From contig CP121321.1 in assembly GCA_043585095.1 (NCBI GenBank), forward strand, positions 2,604,001 through 2,668,000: 64,000 nt of DNA. Direction: 5' to 3'. A program made the position numbers and the translations under genes. Under the pieces are notes generated by a model. The model did no database searches. It was not told the origin of the DNA and saw only the letters and a program-made list of their open reading frames with translations. Origin of the DNA: JANQIO01 sp043585095. Lineage in GTDB: Bacteria; Pseudomonadota; Gammaproteobacteria; Pseudomonadales; Halieaceae. Shown here one piece after another: positions 34,999-44,628 of this stretch (the first letter of the stretch is position 1; each line of letters begins with the position of its first letter).

Positions 34999-36111
34999 TT
35001 GTCTGTTATTGAACTCACCTCACAAGGTTTGTACTGCGCCGCCGGCGATTTTCACATCGACCCGTGGCGGCCCGTACCGAGAGCCGTCATCACGCACGGT
35101 CACGCCGATCACGCGCGCCCGGGCAGTGGCCTCTATTTTGGCGAGCGCAGTGGCGCAGGCATCCTGCGTCACCGTCTCGGCCAGGCTATTCAACTGCATA
35201 CCCTGGCATATGGTGAAAGTTTTCCTCTGGGTAGTGCAAATATCAGCCTGCACCCGGCCGGGCACATTCTTGGCTCTGCCCAGGTACGCGTGGAGGTCGG
35301 CGGGGAAGTCTGGGTAGTGACCGGCGACTTCAAACGCGACCGGGACCCCACCTGTGCGGCCTTTGAAAGCGTGCCCTGCGACACCCTCATTACCGAAGCT
35401 ACCTTCGCATTGCCCATCTATCGTTGGCCGACGCTGGAGACGGTGACAGCGGATATCTATCAGTGGTGGCAAGACAACGCGCGCCGCGGCCGCGCCAGCG
35501 TGCTGTTCTGCTACGCCCTGGGCAAGGCACAGCGCGTGCTCTGTGCGCTGCGGGCACATACCGATCAGCGGGTGCTGTTACATGGCGCGGTGGTCCCGCT
35601 GACGCATATCTATAGAGAGGCCGGCGTCGACATGGTACCGACCCATCCCGCGCTCGATGTCCATAGCGAAGACAAGTTTGCCGGTGAACTGATCATTGCG
35701 CCACCCGGCGCCAACGGCACGGCCTGGATGAAGCGCTTTGGCGATTGCGGCACGGGGTTTTGCTCTGGCTGGATGCTGCTTCGCGGTAACCGCCGCCGGC
35801 GCGGCTATGATCGCGGCTTTGTCATGAGTGATCACGCCGACTGGCCTGCGCTGATCGATACCATCCGTGACAGCGGCGCCAGCAAGGTGTTGGCAACCCA
35901 CGGCCGGTCCGACACATTGGTGCGCTACCTGCTGGAACAGGGCATCGCCGCACAAGAGCTGCGCACCCACTTTGATGACGAGGGCGCAGAAGGGCAAAAC
36001 GATGATGCAGGCGAAAGGATTAGTGATGTGGGGACCAATGCAGATGCCGGCGACGGGCCAAACAAAGAGCCCCGCGACGAGCAAGCGCCGCAGGGAGGCG
36101 GGCCAGGGTAG
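34999..36111 (+). CDS. Ligase-associated DNA exonuclease (MBL/beta-CASP)
   Basis: 370-residue metallo-beta-lactamase/beta-CASP nuclease. The metal motif THGHADHARPG (residues 32-42) and, later, GHILGSAQV and a C-terminal DHADW and THGRSD box are present. The start is a TTG at 34999, the only reasonable start after an in-frame TAA at 34972. A poorly conserved tail is rich in Asp, Glu and Gly after residue 325. First gene of the four-gene ligase operon. The family was named from gene context with ATP ligases; the DNA repair role is inferred. Confidence 0.88.
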   Translation: MSVIELTSQGLYCAAGDFHIDPWRPVPRAVITHGHADHARPGSGLYFGERSGAGILRHRLGQAIQLHTLAYGESFPLGSANISLHPAGHILGSAQVRVEVGGEVWVVTGDFKRDRDPTCAAFESVPCDTLITEATFALPIYRWPTLETVTADIYQWWQDNARRGRASVLFCYALGKAQRVLCALRAHTDQRVLLHGAVVPLTHIYREAGVDMVPTHPALDVHSEDKFAGELIIAPPGANGTAWMKRFGDCGTGFCSGWMLLRGNRRRRGYDRGFVMSDHADWPALIDTIRDSGASKVLATHGRSDTLVRYLLEQGIAAQELRTHFDDEGAEGQNDDAGERISDVGTNADAGDGPNKEPRDEQAPQGGGPG

Positions 36112-37730
36112 TGCGCGCCTTCACTGAGCTTTTCATCAGCCTTGATACTACCGGCTCAACCAATACCAAAGTCGCCGCACTCAAGGCATTTTTTGAGTCG
36201 GCAACAGCGGATGATGCCGCGTGGGCGATCTACATTGTGTCAGGCCGACGAGCAAAGCGGCTGGCGGGACGGCCTCTTTTGAAGACCGCTTTGCAGCAGC
36301 TTAGCGGTTATCCGGAATGGATGATCGCCGATGCCTACGCCACGGTCGGCGATTTCGCCGAGACGGCATCACTGCTTGCCGCAGAGTTCCGATCCGAGGA
36401 TGCGCCAGAGGAGCGTTCGCTCAGCCATTGGATGGAGCATGAGATTCTCCCGCTGGCGGCAATGGATGACACTGCGCGTATCGACACGCTGTGTCGCTGG
36501 TGGCGAGCGCTGCCACAGCAGCAGTGCTTTCTGGTTACCAAACTCATCACGGGCGGCCTTCGCGTTGGTGTTTCTCAAACCCTGGTCGCTCGGGCGATCG
36601 CTGAGCATACCGGGATACCCAAAGATGTGATTACCCACCGCATGATGGGTGAATGGCAACCTGGGGCTGCGTGGTTTGCGGAGCTAACCAACCCCGATAT
36701 TGATGCTGATCTCAGTACCCGCCCCTACCCGTTTTATCTGGCTTCGCCTTTGGAACAAGCCCCCGATGCTTTGGGTCCAGTACAGGACTGGCTAATTGAA
36801 TGGAAATGGGACGGCATCCGCGCGCAGCTTGTGAAGCGCAGCGAAGAAATAACCCTGTGGTCGCGCGGTGAAGAACTCATCACAGAGCGCTTCCCCGAGA
36901 TCATTGCAGCCGCCGCTGCGCTAGAGGACTGTGTGCTGGACGGCGAGATACTGGCATGGAAGGAGCAGGTACTGCCATTCGCGGCGCTACAAAAACGGCT
37001 GGGCCGCAAAACGGTTGGTAAGAAAATACTCACTGATGTGCCAACGCGCTTCCTCGCCTACGACTGTTTGGAGTCGGCCTCCGCAGACCTCCGCGACGCG
37101 CCGCTGAGCGAACGTCGTGAAACCCTGGAAGCGCTGGTAGATGCTGCAGCGGCCGACACGCAGACCATCACAGCATCGCCCGTGGTGTCTGCAGAAGACT
37201 GGGATACGCTGGCTACGCTGCGCGCAGAAAGCCGAGAGCGCGGTGTAGAGGGCTTGATGTTAAAGAAACGAGAAGGCCCCTATTTAACAGGCCGCAAGCG
37301 CGGTGCCTGGTGGAAATGGAAAGTCGAGCCGCTGACAATCGACGCCGTAATGATTTACGCACAGGCAGGCAGTGGACGCCGTGCCACGCTCTTTACGGAC
37401 TATACTTTCGCGGTTTGGGACAACCGCGAGGGCGAACGCACCCTGGTGCCTATTGCAAAAGCGTATTCGGGACTCACCGACAAAGAGATCAATCCATTGA
37501 ATCGATGGATACGGGCAAACACGATTGAACGCTTTGGACCGGTGCGCTCGGTGCCAGGTGAACAGGTCTTTGAGCTGGCCTTCGAAGGCATCAATGAAAG
37601 CTCGCGTCACAAGAGCGGCATTGCCCTGCGCTTTCCGCGTATCGCCCGCTGGCGACAGGATATCGGACCCGAAGACGCTGACAGCCTGGACCAGGTTCGC
37701 GGATTATTAAAGCTCTATGACCCCGCGTAA
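36111..37730 (+). CDS. ATP-dependent DNA ligase
   Basis: 539 residues. N-terminal DNA-binding domain (1-205), nucleotidyltransferase domain with adenylation Lys232 in WKWDGIR (motif I), motif III-like FLAYDCLE, motif IV GVEGLMLKKREG and motif V WWKWK, then an OB-fold domain. Seals nicks using ATP, separate from the housekeeping NAD ligase. It starts with GTG overlapping the exonuclease stop by one base and overlaps the helicase gene by 14 bp. Confidence 0.94.
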   Translation: MRAFTELFISLDTTGSTNTKVAALKAFFESATADDAAWAIYIVSGRRAKRLAGRPLLKTALQQLSGYPEWMIADAYATVGDFAETASLLAAEFRSEDAPEERSLSHWMEHEILPLAAMDDTARIDTLCRWWRALPQQQCFLVTKLITGGLRVGVSQTLVARAIAEHTGIPKDVITHRMMGEWQPGAAWFAELTNPDIDADLSTRPYPFYLASPLEQAPDALGPVQDWLIEWKWDGIRAQLVKRSEEITLWSRGEELITERFPEIIAAAAALEDCVLDGEILAWKEQVLPFAALQKRLGRKTVGKKILTDVPTRFLAYDCLESASADLRDAPLSERRETLEALVDAAAADTQTITASPVVSAEDWDTLATLRAESRERGVEGLMLKKREGPYLTGRKRGAWWKWKVEPLTIDAVMIYAQAGSGRRATLFTDYTFAVWDNREGERTLVPIAKAYSGLTDKEINPLNRWIRANTIERFGPVRSVPGEQVFELAFEGINESSRHKSGIALRFPRIARWRQDIGPEDADSLDQVRGLLKLYDPA

Positions 37731-40197
37731 GCGTATTACGCTTCCCACCGCAGTGCGCAACTACTATGCCGCACGCGACTGGACGCCAGCTCGTTTCCAA
37801 CGTGAAAGTTGGTCAGCGTTCCTGAACGGTGAGTCTGGCCTCATTCACGCACCCACCGGTACCGGCAAAACCCTGGCGGCCTGGTTCGGCCCGGTAATTC
37901 GCGCGCTGCGCGACGACACCTCACAGCAGGGCCTGCGCGTGCTCTGGATCACGCCCATGCGAGCGCTTGCCGCCGATACTGAAAAAGCACTGAGAGAGTC
38001 CACCGAGGCGCTGGGTCTTGACTGGAAGATAGGGCGGCGTACCGGAGATTCCACCGCCGCGGAGCGCGCAAGGCTACGAAAGTCGCCCCCGCAGGCTTTG
38101 ATTACCACGCCTGAATCCCTGTCCTTATTGCTAAGCTACGCTGACTTTCAGCCCAAGCTCAAGCAACTTGATGTGGTCATTGTGGACGAATGGCACGAGT
38201 TGGTGGGCAGCAAGCGCGGGGTCCAATTAGAGCTATGCCTGGCTCGCCTGCGGGCGCTAAGTCCCGGCCTACAGACCTGGGGCATGTCCGCCACCATAGG
38301 CAACTTGCAGCAAGCCGCCGCTGTATTGTTGGGGCCGATACATGAAAGCCCGCCAACCATGATCGTCGCCGCAAAGCGCAAGCGCACCGAAATAGAGGCC
38401 CTGGTACCCGCGGAAATCGAACGCTTTCCCTGGGCGGGACACCTGGGTCTGAGCCTGTTACCTGAGGTACTGGAGCGAGTCGATCAGGCCGCCTCAACGC
38501 TCATCTTCACCAACACACGCTCACAGGCGGAATTGTGGTTTGAAGCGATACTGAAGGCGAAGCCCGAGTGGATAGGCCGCTTTGCCTTACACCACGCGTC
38601 ACTGAGCCGAAGTGTAAGAGACCAGGTAGAAGCGGGTCTCAAGGACGGCAGCCTAAACTGCGTCGTTTGCACCTCATCACTGGATTTGGGCGTCGACTTC
38701 TCGCCCGTAGAGCAGGTGATCCAGGTCGGCTCACCGAAAGGTATAGCACGCTTGTTACAGCGTGCTGGCCGCTCAGGTCACAGCCCGGGCCAGGCGAGCC
38801 GCGTACTATGCGTACCGACACATGCGTTTGAACTTATAGAGATCGCCGCCGCGCGACAGGCCGCCAACGACAACGCTATCGAAAGTCGCCGGCCCATGAC
38901 CCTATGCCTGGATGTTTTGGTGCAACACTGCGTCAGTCTCGCCCTGGCTGAAGGCTTCGACGCTGATGAGCTGTATCAGGAGATCTGTAGCACCCACGCC
39001 TTCGCTGACTTGTCCGAAGCCGCCTGGCAGTGGGTTCTGCTGTTCATTACGCAAGGCGGCGAAGCCCTACAGCATTACCCTGACTATCATCGCGTCAGCC
39101 GACAGCAATCCCGCTACTGGGTCGACAGCCGACGGGTCGCGCAGCGCCATCGTATGGCGATAGGCACGATCACCAGCGATGCGATGATGTCACTGAAATG
39201 GTCCAGCGGCGGGAGCCTGGGCAGCATCGAGGAGAGTTTCATCTCCCGACTCAAAAAAGACGACGGCTTCCTGTTCAACGGCAGGGTGTTGCAGCTGGTG
39301 AGGGTCAAAGATATGACTGCCTACGCCAGGCTTGCAACACGCAAAGCGCGGATCGTGCCGCGCTGGCAGGGCGGCAAGGCCCCGCTATCTACCGAGCTAT
39401 CTGACTATACGCGGAAGCTGTTGGGCAACGCTCAGGAATACCCAACGCCAGAGCTGAAGGCTTTGCGGCAGTTGCTTGCTGTGCAGCAAAACTGGTCTGC
39501 CGTGCCCAATGAAACGCAGCTATTGCTCGAGCAAATCAAAACGCGGGAAGGTCAGCATCTGTTTCTGTTTACCTTTGCGGGACGCGCTGTAAACGAGGGT
39601 ATCGCGGCATTGGCGGCCTGGCGCCTCAGCCGCAGCGAGTCCATAACGTTCAGGGCCTGGGCTAATGACTACGGCTTTGAGCTTTTGACTGCAAAAGACG
39701 CGCCGGTATCGGCTGACGCATTACGCCAGGCGCTGTCGACAGACAATCTCGAGAATGACCTGATCGACAGCATCAACAGCGCGGAGACCAGCAAACGGCA
39801 GTTTCGTGAAATTGCCCAGATCGCTGGCCTGGTGTTTACCGGCTACCCGGGCAGTGGTAAGTCGACGCGCCAGATTCAAGCCTCTAGTGGCCTGGTCTAT
39901 GAGGTGCTGGCAAAGTACGACCCTGACAATCTGTTAGTCGATCAGGCGCTGCGCGAAGTCATGCGCTATCAACTGGAGTTTGGACGTCTACAAGAGAGCC
40001 TTACCCGAATTGACATGGCAGAGTGGTTGGTAACGTATCCAACGCGTTTAACGCCACTGTGTTTTCCGCTCTGGGCAGAGCGTATACGCGCCCAGACGGT
40101 CAGCTCTGAAAAGTGGCAAAGCCGGTTACAGCGAATGTTAGACAGCCTTAATACTGCTGCCGACGCGTCGCCGCGCGGCAGGCGGCGAGCCCGATGA
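37717..40197 (+). CDS. Ligase-associated DEXH-box helicase (Lhr-like)
   Basis: 826-residue SF2 helicase. Walker A APTGTGKT (45-52), DEWH motif II (IVDEWHELVGSKRG), motif III SATIG, motif VI QRAGRSGHSPG, and a long C-terminal Lhr-type extension. Resembles the short Lhr2/ligase-associated group, an ATP-dependent unwindase acting with the ligase and exonuclease. It overlaps the ligase by 14 bp and the phosphoesterase by 4 bp. Confidence 0.94.
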   Translation: MTPRKRITLPTAVRNYYAARDWTPARFQRESWSAFLNGESGLIHAPTGTGKTLAAWFGPVIRALRDDTSQQGLRVLWITPMRALAADTEKALRESTEALGLDWKIGRRTGDSTAAERARLRKSPPQALITTPESLSLLLSYADFQPKLKQLDVVIVDEWHELVGSKRGVQLELCLARLRALSPGLQTWGMSATIGNLQQAAAVLLGPIHESPPTMIVAAKRKRTEIEALVPAEIERFPWAGHLGLSLLPEVLERVDQAASTLIFTNTRSQAELWFEAILKAKPEWIGRFALHHASLSRSVRDQVEAGLKDGSLNCVVCTSSLDLGVDFSPVEQVIQVGSPKGIARLLQRAGRSGHSPGQASRVLCVPTHAFELIEIAAARQAANDNAIESRRPMTLCLDVLVQHCVSLALAEGFDADELYQEICSTHAFADLSEAAWQWVLLFITQGGEALQHYPDYHRVSRQQSRYWVDSRRVAQRHRMAIGTITSDAMMSLKWSSGGSLGSIEESFISRLKKDDGFLFNGRVLQLVRVKDMTAYARLATRKARIVPRWQGGKAPLSTELSDYTRKLLGNAQEYPTPELKALRQLLAVQQNWSAVPNETQLLLEQIKTREGQHLFLFTFAGRAVNEGIAALAAWRLSRSESITFRAWANDYGFELLTAKDAPVSADALRQALSTDNLENDLIDSINSAETSKRQFREIAQIAGLVFTGYPGSGKSTRQIQASSGLVYEVLAKYDPDNLLVDQALREVMRYQLEFGRLQESLTRIDMAEWLVTYPTRLTPLCFPLWAERIRAQTVSSEKWQSRLQRMLDSLNTAADASPRGRRRAR

Positions 40198-40829
40198 GCG
40201 TTATCACATTACGAGACGAGCAGCTGCTGCTCGATCCAGATCATGCCTTGGTCTGGCCGGCACACGCTACAGTCATGGTCGCTGACACGCACTTCGGGAA
40301 AAGTGCCGTATTTAGGCGCGATGGACTGGCATTGCCCGAAGGCAACGACGACGATGATCTAGTGCGCCTGCAGGCCCTCATCGAGCGTCATGCCGCCAGA
40401 AAACTGTATATTCTGGGCGATTTTGTGCACGGCGTATTGCCCAGGCGGACTCACTTCTATGGGCGGTTCAATCAGTGGCGCAGCGCACTCGACGTGGAGT
40501 TGCATATTGTTCTAGGCAACCACGACCGTTATCTGGATACGTCTGCACTGGACGCAGTGCACTGGCATGAACACACATCATTAGGCCCCTTTGAGCTGGT
40601 ACACGAGCCGCAGCCAGCCAGCGACGGCTTTTATCTCTGCGGCCATATCCATCCCATCGCGAGACTATCGACGCGGACAGATGCGCTGCGCATGCCCATA
40701 TTCTGGCAGCGCGCAAACGGTCTTGTGCTGCCGTCCTTTGGCAGCCTGACCGGCGGCTACCTCATCGAAAAGACAATAGGTGAGAAGCGCTACGGGGTAG
40801 GCCCGGAGAGCGTCGTGCTGCTGCCATAG
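40194..40829 (+). CDS. pdeM: Ligase-associated metallophosphoesterase PdeM
   Basis: 211-residue calcineurin-like phosphoesterase. Metal motifs appear in order: VADTHFGKSAVFR, LGDFVHG, LGNHDRY, HEPQ and CGHIHP. Family members occur beside the Lhr-like helicase, ligase and exonuclease; PdeM activity on cyclic nucleotides is reported for some, but the role in repair is unknown. The ATG overlaps the helicase stop (ATGA). Confidence 0.92.
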   Translation: MSVITLRDEQLLLDPDHALVWPAHATVMVADTHFGKSAVFRRDGLALPEGNDDDDLVRLQALIERHAARKLYILGDFVHGVLPRRTHFYGRFNQWRSALDVELHIVLGNHDRYLDTSALDAVHWHEHTSLGPFELVHEPQPASDGFYLCGHIHPIARLSTRTDALRMPIFWQRANGLVLPSFGSLTGGYLIEKTIGEKRYGVGPESVVLLP

Positions 40830-40947
40830 CCGGGGATGCCCCAATCGAAAATCGAGGCTGGATCAGCGAGCGTGCACGCCCTATGCTCTGGCTTGGTAGT
40901 GCCTGTGCAATTACCCAATTGCAGGCGTCTCTGGCCTGGAGAACTTC

Positions 40948-42201
40948 ATGAGCAACGACACTGAAAGCCTACGCATCGACCCTGAACGACTGTGGTCGCG
41001 CCTTAAGCAAATGGCCAAACACGGTGCAACACCCGCAGGCGGCTGCAACCGACAGGCCCTCACCGATGAAGACAAGGCTGGGCGCGACCTGTTTGCCGCC
41101 TGGTGTCGTGACGCGGGCTGCAGCCTGCGCGTGGACGCGGTGGGCAATATGTTCGCACGACGCGATGGCTCGGAAGCCAATGCTGCACCGGTGATCACAG
41201 GCAGCCATCTGGATACACAGCCCAGCGGCGGCAAATACGACGGTATCTACGGGGTACTTGCCGGCCTAGAGGTGATGGAAACGCTAAATGATGCTGGGCT
41301 CACCACTGAGCATCCGATCGAGACTGTGGTGTGGACCAATGAAGAAGGCTGTCGCTTTGATACTGCCATGATGGGCTCCGCGGTGTGGTCTGGCGCCATG
41401 CCTCTGGAAGAGGCCTATGCGCTAACGGATCGTGAGGGTCACTCCGTGAAAGCCGAGCTGCAGCGTATAGGTTATCTGGGTGATGCACCCGCCGCGGTCA
41501 CGCCGGTTCACGCTGCCTTCGAACTGCATATTGAACAGGGACCCGTACTCGAAGCAGAAAACCTGAAAATTGGCGTGGTCACTGGCGTGCAACACATGAG
41601 CCGCTACCGCGTTCAGATCGAAGGCATCGAAGCCCATGCAGGGCCAACGCCTATGCCACTGCGCAAAGACCCTATGATGGCGCTGGCTCAATTTTTGCCC
41701 GAACTCTATGAACTCACCGATGCGCACGCTCCAGACGGTCGCGTGACCTTTGGCTATATCAATGCGGCACCGGGCTCCAGTAACACGGTTCCCGGACAGC
41801 TTGAGTTAACGGTAGACCTTCGCCATCCCAACGCTGAGCAGTATCACGCTATGCTCGATGGCTTTCACACAGCCGTTGGCGAAGCCTGCGAAGCGCTTGA
41901 ACTTGCCGTGCATATCGAATGCTTCTGGGAAGCACCGGGGGTTGTGTTCGACACCCTGTGCATCCAAGCCGTGGCCAAGGCCGTTGCGACGCTGGGCTAC
42001 AGCAACCGTGAGATCGTATCTGGCGCGGGCCACGACGCCTGCAATCTCGCTTCAGTGGTGCCGACCAGCATGATATTTGTTCCCTGCGAGGACGGACTGA
42101 GCCACAACGAAGCGGAAGCCATCACCCCCACTCAAGCCGAAGCGGGAGCCAATGTATTGCTGCAGGCGATGTTGGAGCGGGCGGGGGTTGGCTACGCATA
42201 A
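40948..42201 (+). CDS. Zn-dependent hydrolase, hydantoinase/carbamoylase family (M20)
   Basis: 417-residue amidohydrolase of the N-carbamoyl-L-amino acid hydrolase/allantoate amidohydrolase group. Metal and catalytic elements: GSHLDTQPSGGKYDGIYG, TNEEGCRF, HIEQGPVLE and GAGHDACNL. It removes a carbamoyl group from an N-carbamoyl amino acid, beta-ureidopropionate or allantoate; the substrate is not resolved. A single-gene unit between the ligase operon and the repeat-bounded island. It is the last recognised core gene before the island. Confidence 0.93.
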   Translation: MSNDTESLRIDPERLWSRLKQMAKHGATPAGGCNRQALTDEDKAGRDLFAAWCRDAGCSLRVDAVGNMFARRDGSEANAAPVITGSHLDTQPSGGKYDGIYGVLAGLEVMETLNDAGLTTEHPIETVVWTNEEGCRFDTAMMGSAVWSGAMPLEEAYALTDREGHSVKAELQRIGYLGDAPAAVTPVHAAFELHIEQGPVLEAENLKIGVVTGVQHMSRYRVQIEGIEAHAGPTPMPLRKDPMMALAQFLPELYELTDAHAPDGRVTFGYINAAPGSSNTVPGQLELTVDLRHPNAEQYHAMLDGFHTAVGEACEALELAVHIECFWEAPGVVFDTLCIQAVAKAVATLGYSNREIVSGAGHDACNLASVVPTSMIFVPCEDGLSHNEAEAITPTQAEAGANVLLQAMLERAGVGYA

Positions 42202-42306
42202 GCTGGTTTGATCGGCGTAGCTTGTCGAACGCTGGCCTCCCAGACGGCCCGCCACACAAAAAGGGGCTGCCTTTCTTGGGCTCTATCAGGATTGGATTAT
42301 AAAGAG

Positions 42307-42418
42307 GTACTGGATTGATGATTACACCCTAAGGGGTGTAATCACCCTGCGGGCGTCCTCACACCGCTTCGCGGTGCTGCGGGCGTCCAAGCTCGCCTCT
42401 AAGGCTAGCTTGTCGAAC
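42307..42418. repeat. tRNA-Lys-tail repeat, copy A
   Basis: 112 bp with three hairpins: GATTACACCC/GGGTGTAATC, CACCGC/GCGGTG and CAAGCT..AGCTTG. It begins with GTACTGGATT, also found in the 3' part of tRNA-Lys on this strand. The preceding bases 42202-42306 hold a degraded ACAAAAAGGGGCTGCC terminator-like stretch and a partial second copy of the repeat end (AGCTTGTCGAACGCTGGC at 42218-42235). The element lies directly between the hydrolase gene and the IS3 element. Confidence 0.85.
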
Positions 42419-42493
42419 GCTGGCGTAAGCTTCCCCAAATCGGAGACAGGTAATTAGTAGAGCTTTCTGGCATTTTATAGCCAGGAGGTTCAC

Positions 42494-42760
42494 ATGAAAA
42501 AGTCGAAGTTCACCGAGAGTCAGATCGTGGCGATTCTCAAGGAAGCGGATGCCGGAATGATGGTGAAGGACATCTGCCGTAAACACGGTATTTCCTCGCC
42601 GACCTACTACACGTGGAAGTCCAAGTACGGCGGTATGGAAGCTTCAGAGCTCAAGCGCGTGAAGGAGGTTGAGACAGAGAACGCCAAGCTCAAGAAGATG
42701 TACGCCGAGCTGGCACTTGAGAATGCCGCGATGAAGGAGCTGATCTCAAAAAAGCTGTAA
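42494..42760 (+). CDS. IS3-family transposase OrfA
   Basis: 88 residues with the IS3 OrfA helix-turn-helix (FTESQIVAILKEADAGM, then VKDICRKHGISSPTYYTWKS) and a leucine-zipper-like C-terminus ending MKELISKKL. It ends in TCA AAA AAG CTG TAA. The A AAA AAG at 42748-42754 is a classical -1 frameshift site leading into OrfB. Confidence 0.95.
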   Translation: MKKSKFTESQIVAILKEADAGMMVKDICRKHGISSPTYYTWKSKYGGMEASELKRVKEVETENAKLKKMYAELALENAAMKELISKKL

Positions 42761-42837
42761 CACCGGCAGAGAAGAGAGAGGCTGCGGACTTCCTGGTCGA
42801 CGACCAGAAGCTGTCGATAGCCCGATCCTGCCGGTGT

Positions 42838-43608
42838 GTGGGTCTGTCCAGATCGGCGTGCTACAAGGTACCTGAGCACTGGACCGTACGTGACGCTGAG
42901 ATCATCGCTGCGCTCGCCGGACTGGTGGAAGGTCGGTCCAGTCGAGGCTTCTGGAAGTGCCGCAAGATGCTGCGGAGGCAAGGCCACCCCTGGAACCACA
43001 AACGCATCTATCGCGTGTACAAGCTGATGGAACTGCATCTGAAGCGTCGCGCCAAGAAACGGCTACCGAAGCGACACCGGGTTGAACTCTACGTGCCCGC
43101 GCTGCCGGATACCGTTTGGTCGGCCGATTTTATGTCCGACGCACTCCATTCCGGAAAACGGTTCCGCACCTTCAACGTGACGGACGACTTCAATCGGGAG
43201 GCACTGCATATCGAGATCGACACGTCCATCACCTCGGCTCGCTTGGTGCGGATCTTTGAGCAGCTGCGCCAGGAACACGGTTTACCCCAGGTCCTGAGGA
43301 CCGACAACGGCCCGGAGTTCCTGGGCGAGACATTTACGGCCTGGGCCAAAGAGGCCGGCATGGCGATCCAGTACATCCAGCCCGGCAAGCCGAACCAGAA
43401 TGCCTACATCGAACGCTTCAACCGGACCTACCGCGAGGAACTACTAGATCAATACCTGTTCACATCGCTCGACCATGTCCGGGAAGCCACCTGGTGGTGG
43501 ATGATCGAGTACAACGAAGAGCGACCACATGACTCCCTGGGCGACCTGACACCTCAGGAAGCCAGGGAACAATCCGCCAGAAACTCTACTTTTGAACTGT
43601 CCACTTGA
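42838..43608 (+). CDS. IS3-family transposase OrfB (made as OrfAB by -1 frameshift)
   Basis: DDE integrase-type catalytic protein. The catalytic triad is visible: Asp in WSADFMSDALH, Asp in LRTDNGPEFLGE and Glu in YIERFNRTYREELLD. The coordinates give the in-frame ATG; the true frame is open from the slippery site at 42748, and the OrfAB fusion would be about 371 residues. The gene appears intact. Confidence 0.94.
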   Translation: MGLSRSACYKVPEHWTVRDAEIIAALAGLVEGRSSRGFWKCRKMLRRQGHPWNHKRIYRVYKLMELHLKRRAKKRLPKRHRVELYVPALPDTVWSADFMSDALHSGKRFRTFNVTDDFNREALHIEIDTSITSARLVRIFEQLRQEHGLPQVLRTDNGPEFLGETFTAWAKEAGMAIQYIQPGKPNQNAYIERFNRTYREELLDQYLFTSLDHVREATWWWMIEYNEERPHDSLGDLTPQEAREQSARNSTFELST

Positions 43609-43701
43609 CGGGGAAGCTTACGATACCATTCCATCCGCTTTTATCCTTATGCGGATTAAGCTTGCCGTTCATCATGCAAAGCAGGTAAAAAAGACTACTT
43701 T

Positions 43702-44628
43702 TTAATCAGCTGCGAAATGCTCTTGAAGCGCGCACAGCATTTCACCAAGTTTATCTGGATTGTCTTTCTTAAGTCGCTGAAGGTTAAGTAGCTTCCACTT
43801 TATGGCTGACATGTGCTCCAGTCCTGCTATAGGATACAACGACCAGTCTGGCTCACCCGCCGTAAGCCCTATTAGAAACTCGCGATCTTGCTCAGATAGC
43901 ACGCCATTAATCTCGCCAATCAGCCGCTCTCTTGTGGACTCGAAGTCGTCATAGGTAAAAGGAGCCAGAGTCATACCCTGAAACTGCGATTCAAATAGCT
44001 GCCGCTGATCCTGATAATTTGGACCGAGCAATTCATGCACTGGCCTATTGTGTCCTGCCAGCATAGCGATGAAACCCAGCTTTATGTCTTCTGTAATCCC
44101 ACCCTTATCAAAAAGCTGATGAACATCGAACAGATCACGCGGGTGCTGCCTATCAAGCGCAGCACATATCTTGCCACCATAGAGCTCCCCCGTAGCCACC
44201 ACATTAATCGCCGCGAAAAGTCCGAACTCTTCTTGAACGGCGCGGGCAACTGGTTTGTTTTCGGGCGGCTGTAAACAGCCGCGTATCGTGGTATTCACTT
44301 CGACTTTGATCTGAACATCCGTGCTTCGACAGAGGAGCTTGGATTCCTGACCATCACTTTGCGGCACTATCGTTGACTCGATTGCTCCACCGCTTCTAGC
44401 TAGTGCCTGTTTTATCCGATCAAGTCCTGCGGTAATGCCAGCCATTGCCGGCTTGCGGTCTTCCATCGGGGTATAAGTCAGATCAATGTCCACCGAAAGC
44501 CTGGGCAATATGTCGTGGAATAGGTTAATGGCTGTGCCACCCTTCAAGGCAAAACACTCTACTTCGGCCACGTAAGGCAATACGTGGAGTAAAAGCTCTA
44601 CCTGCTTTCTGTAGCTCTCGGCAATCAC
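43702..44628 (-). CDS. abiEii: AbiEii-type nucleotidyltransferase toxin
   Basis: 308-residue toxin of the AbiE/MenT type IV family. The Pol-beta-like nucleotidyltransferase fold shows FALKGGTAINLFHD (residues 27-40) and LSVDIDLTY with Asp47 and Asp49. Family members stop growth; MenT3 of M. tuberculosis adds nucleotides to tRNA 3' ends and AbiEii of Streptococcus binds GTP. Its start overlaps the antitoxin stop by 4 bp (44625-44628). Phage defence by abortive infection is the known context. Confidence 0.93.
   Translation of the reverse strand: MIAESYRKQVELLLHVLPYVAEVECFALKGGTAINLFHDILPRLSVDIDLTYTPMEDRKPAMAGITAGLDRIKQALARSGGAIESTIVPQSDGQESKLLCRSTDVQIKVEVNTTIRGCLQPPENKPVARAVQEEFGLFAAINVVATGELYGGKICAALDRQHPRDLFDVHQLFDKGGITEDIKLGFIAMLAGHNRPVHELLGPNYQDQRQLFESQFQGMTLAPFTYDDFESTRERLIGEINGVLSEQDREFLIGLTAGEPDWSLYPIAGLEHMSAIKWKLLNLQRLKKDNPDKLGEMLCALQEHFAAD

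Larger units (their letters stand above)
42424..43622 (+). mobile_element. IS3-family insertion sequence (IS407-like), complete
   Basis: 1199 bp with 13-bp perfect inverted ends CGTAAGCTTCCCC (42424-42436) and GGGGAAGCTTACG (43610-43622), two overlapping frames orfA/orfB and an A6G slippery site. No clear target-site duplication was seen at the borders, so it may be old or rearranged. It lies against the left repeat copy of the island. Confidence 0.9.

Noticed and set aside
43623..43701. Hairpin TCCGC/GCGGA near 43635-43655 as an AbiE terminator
   Set aside because: Short stem with long loop and no T-run; not convincing.
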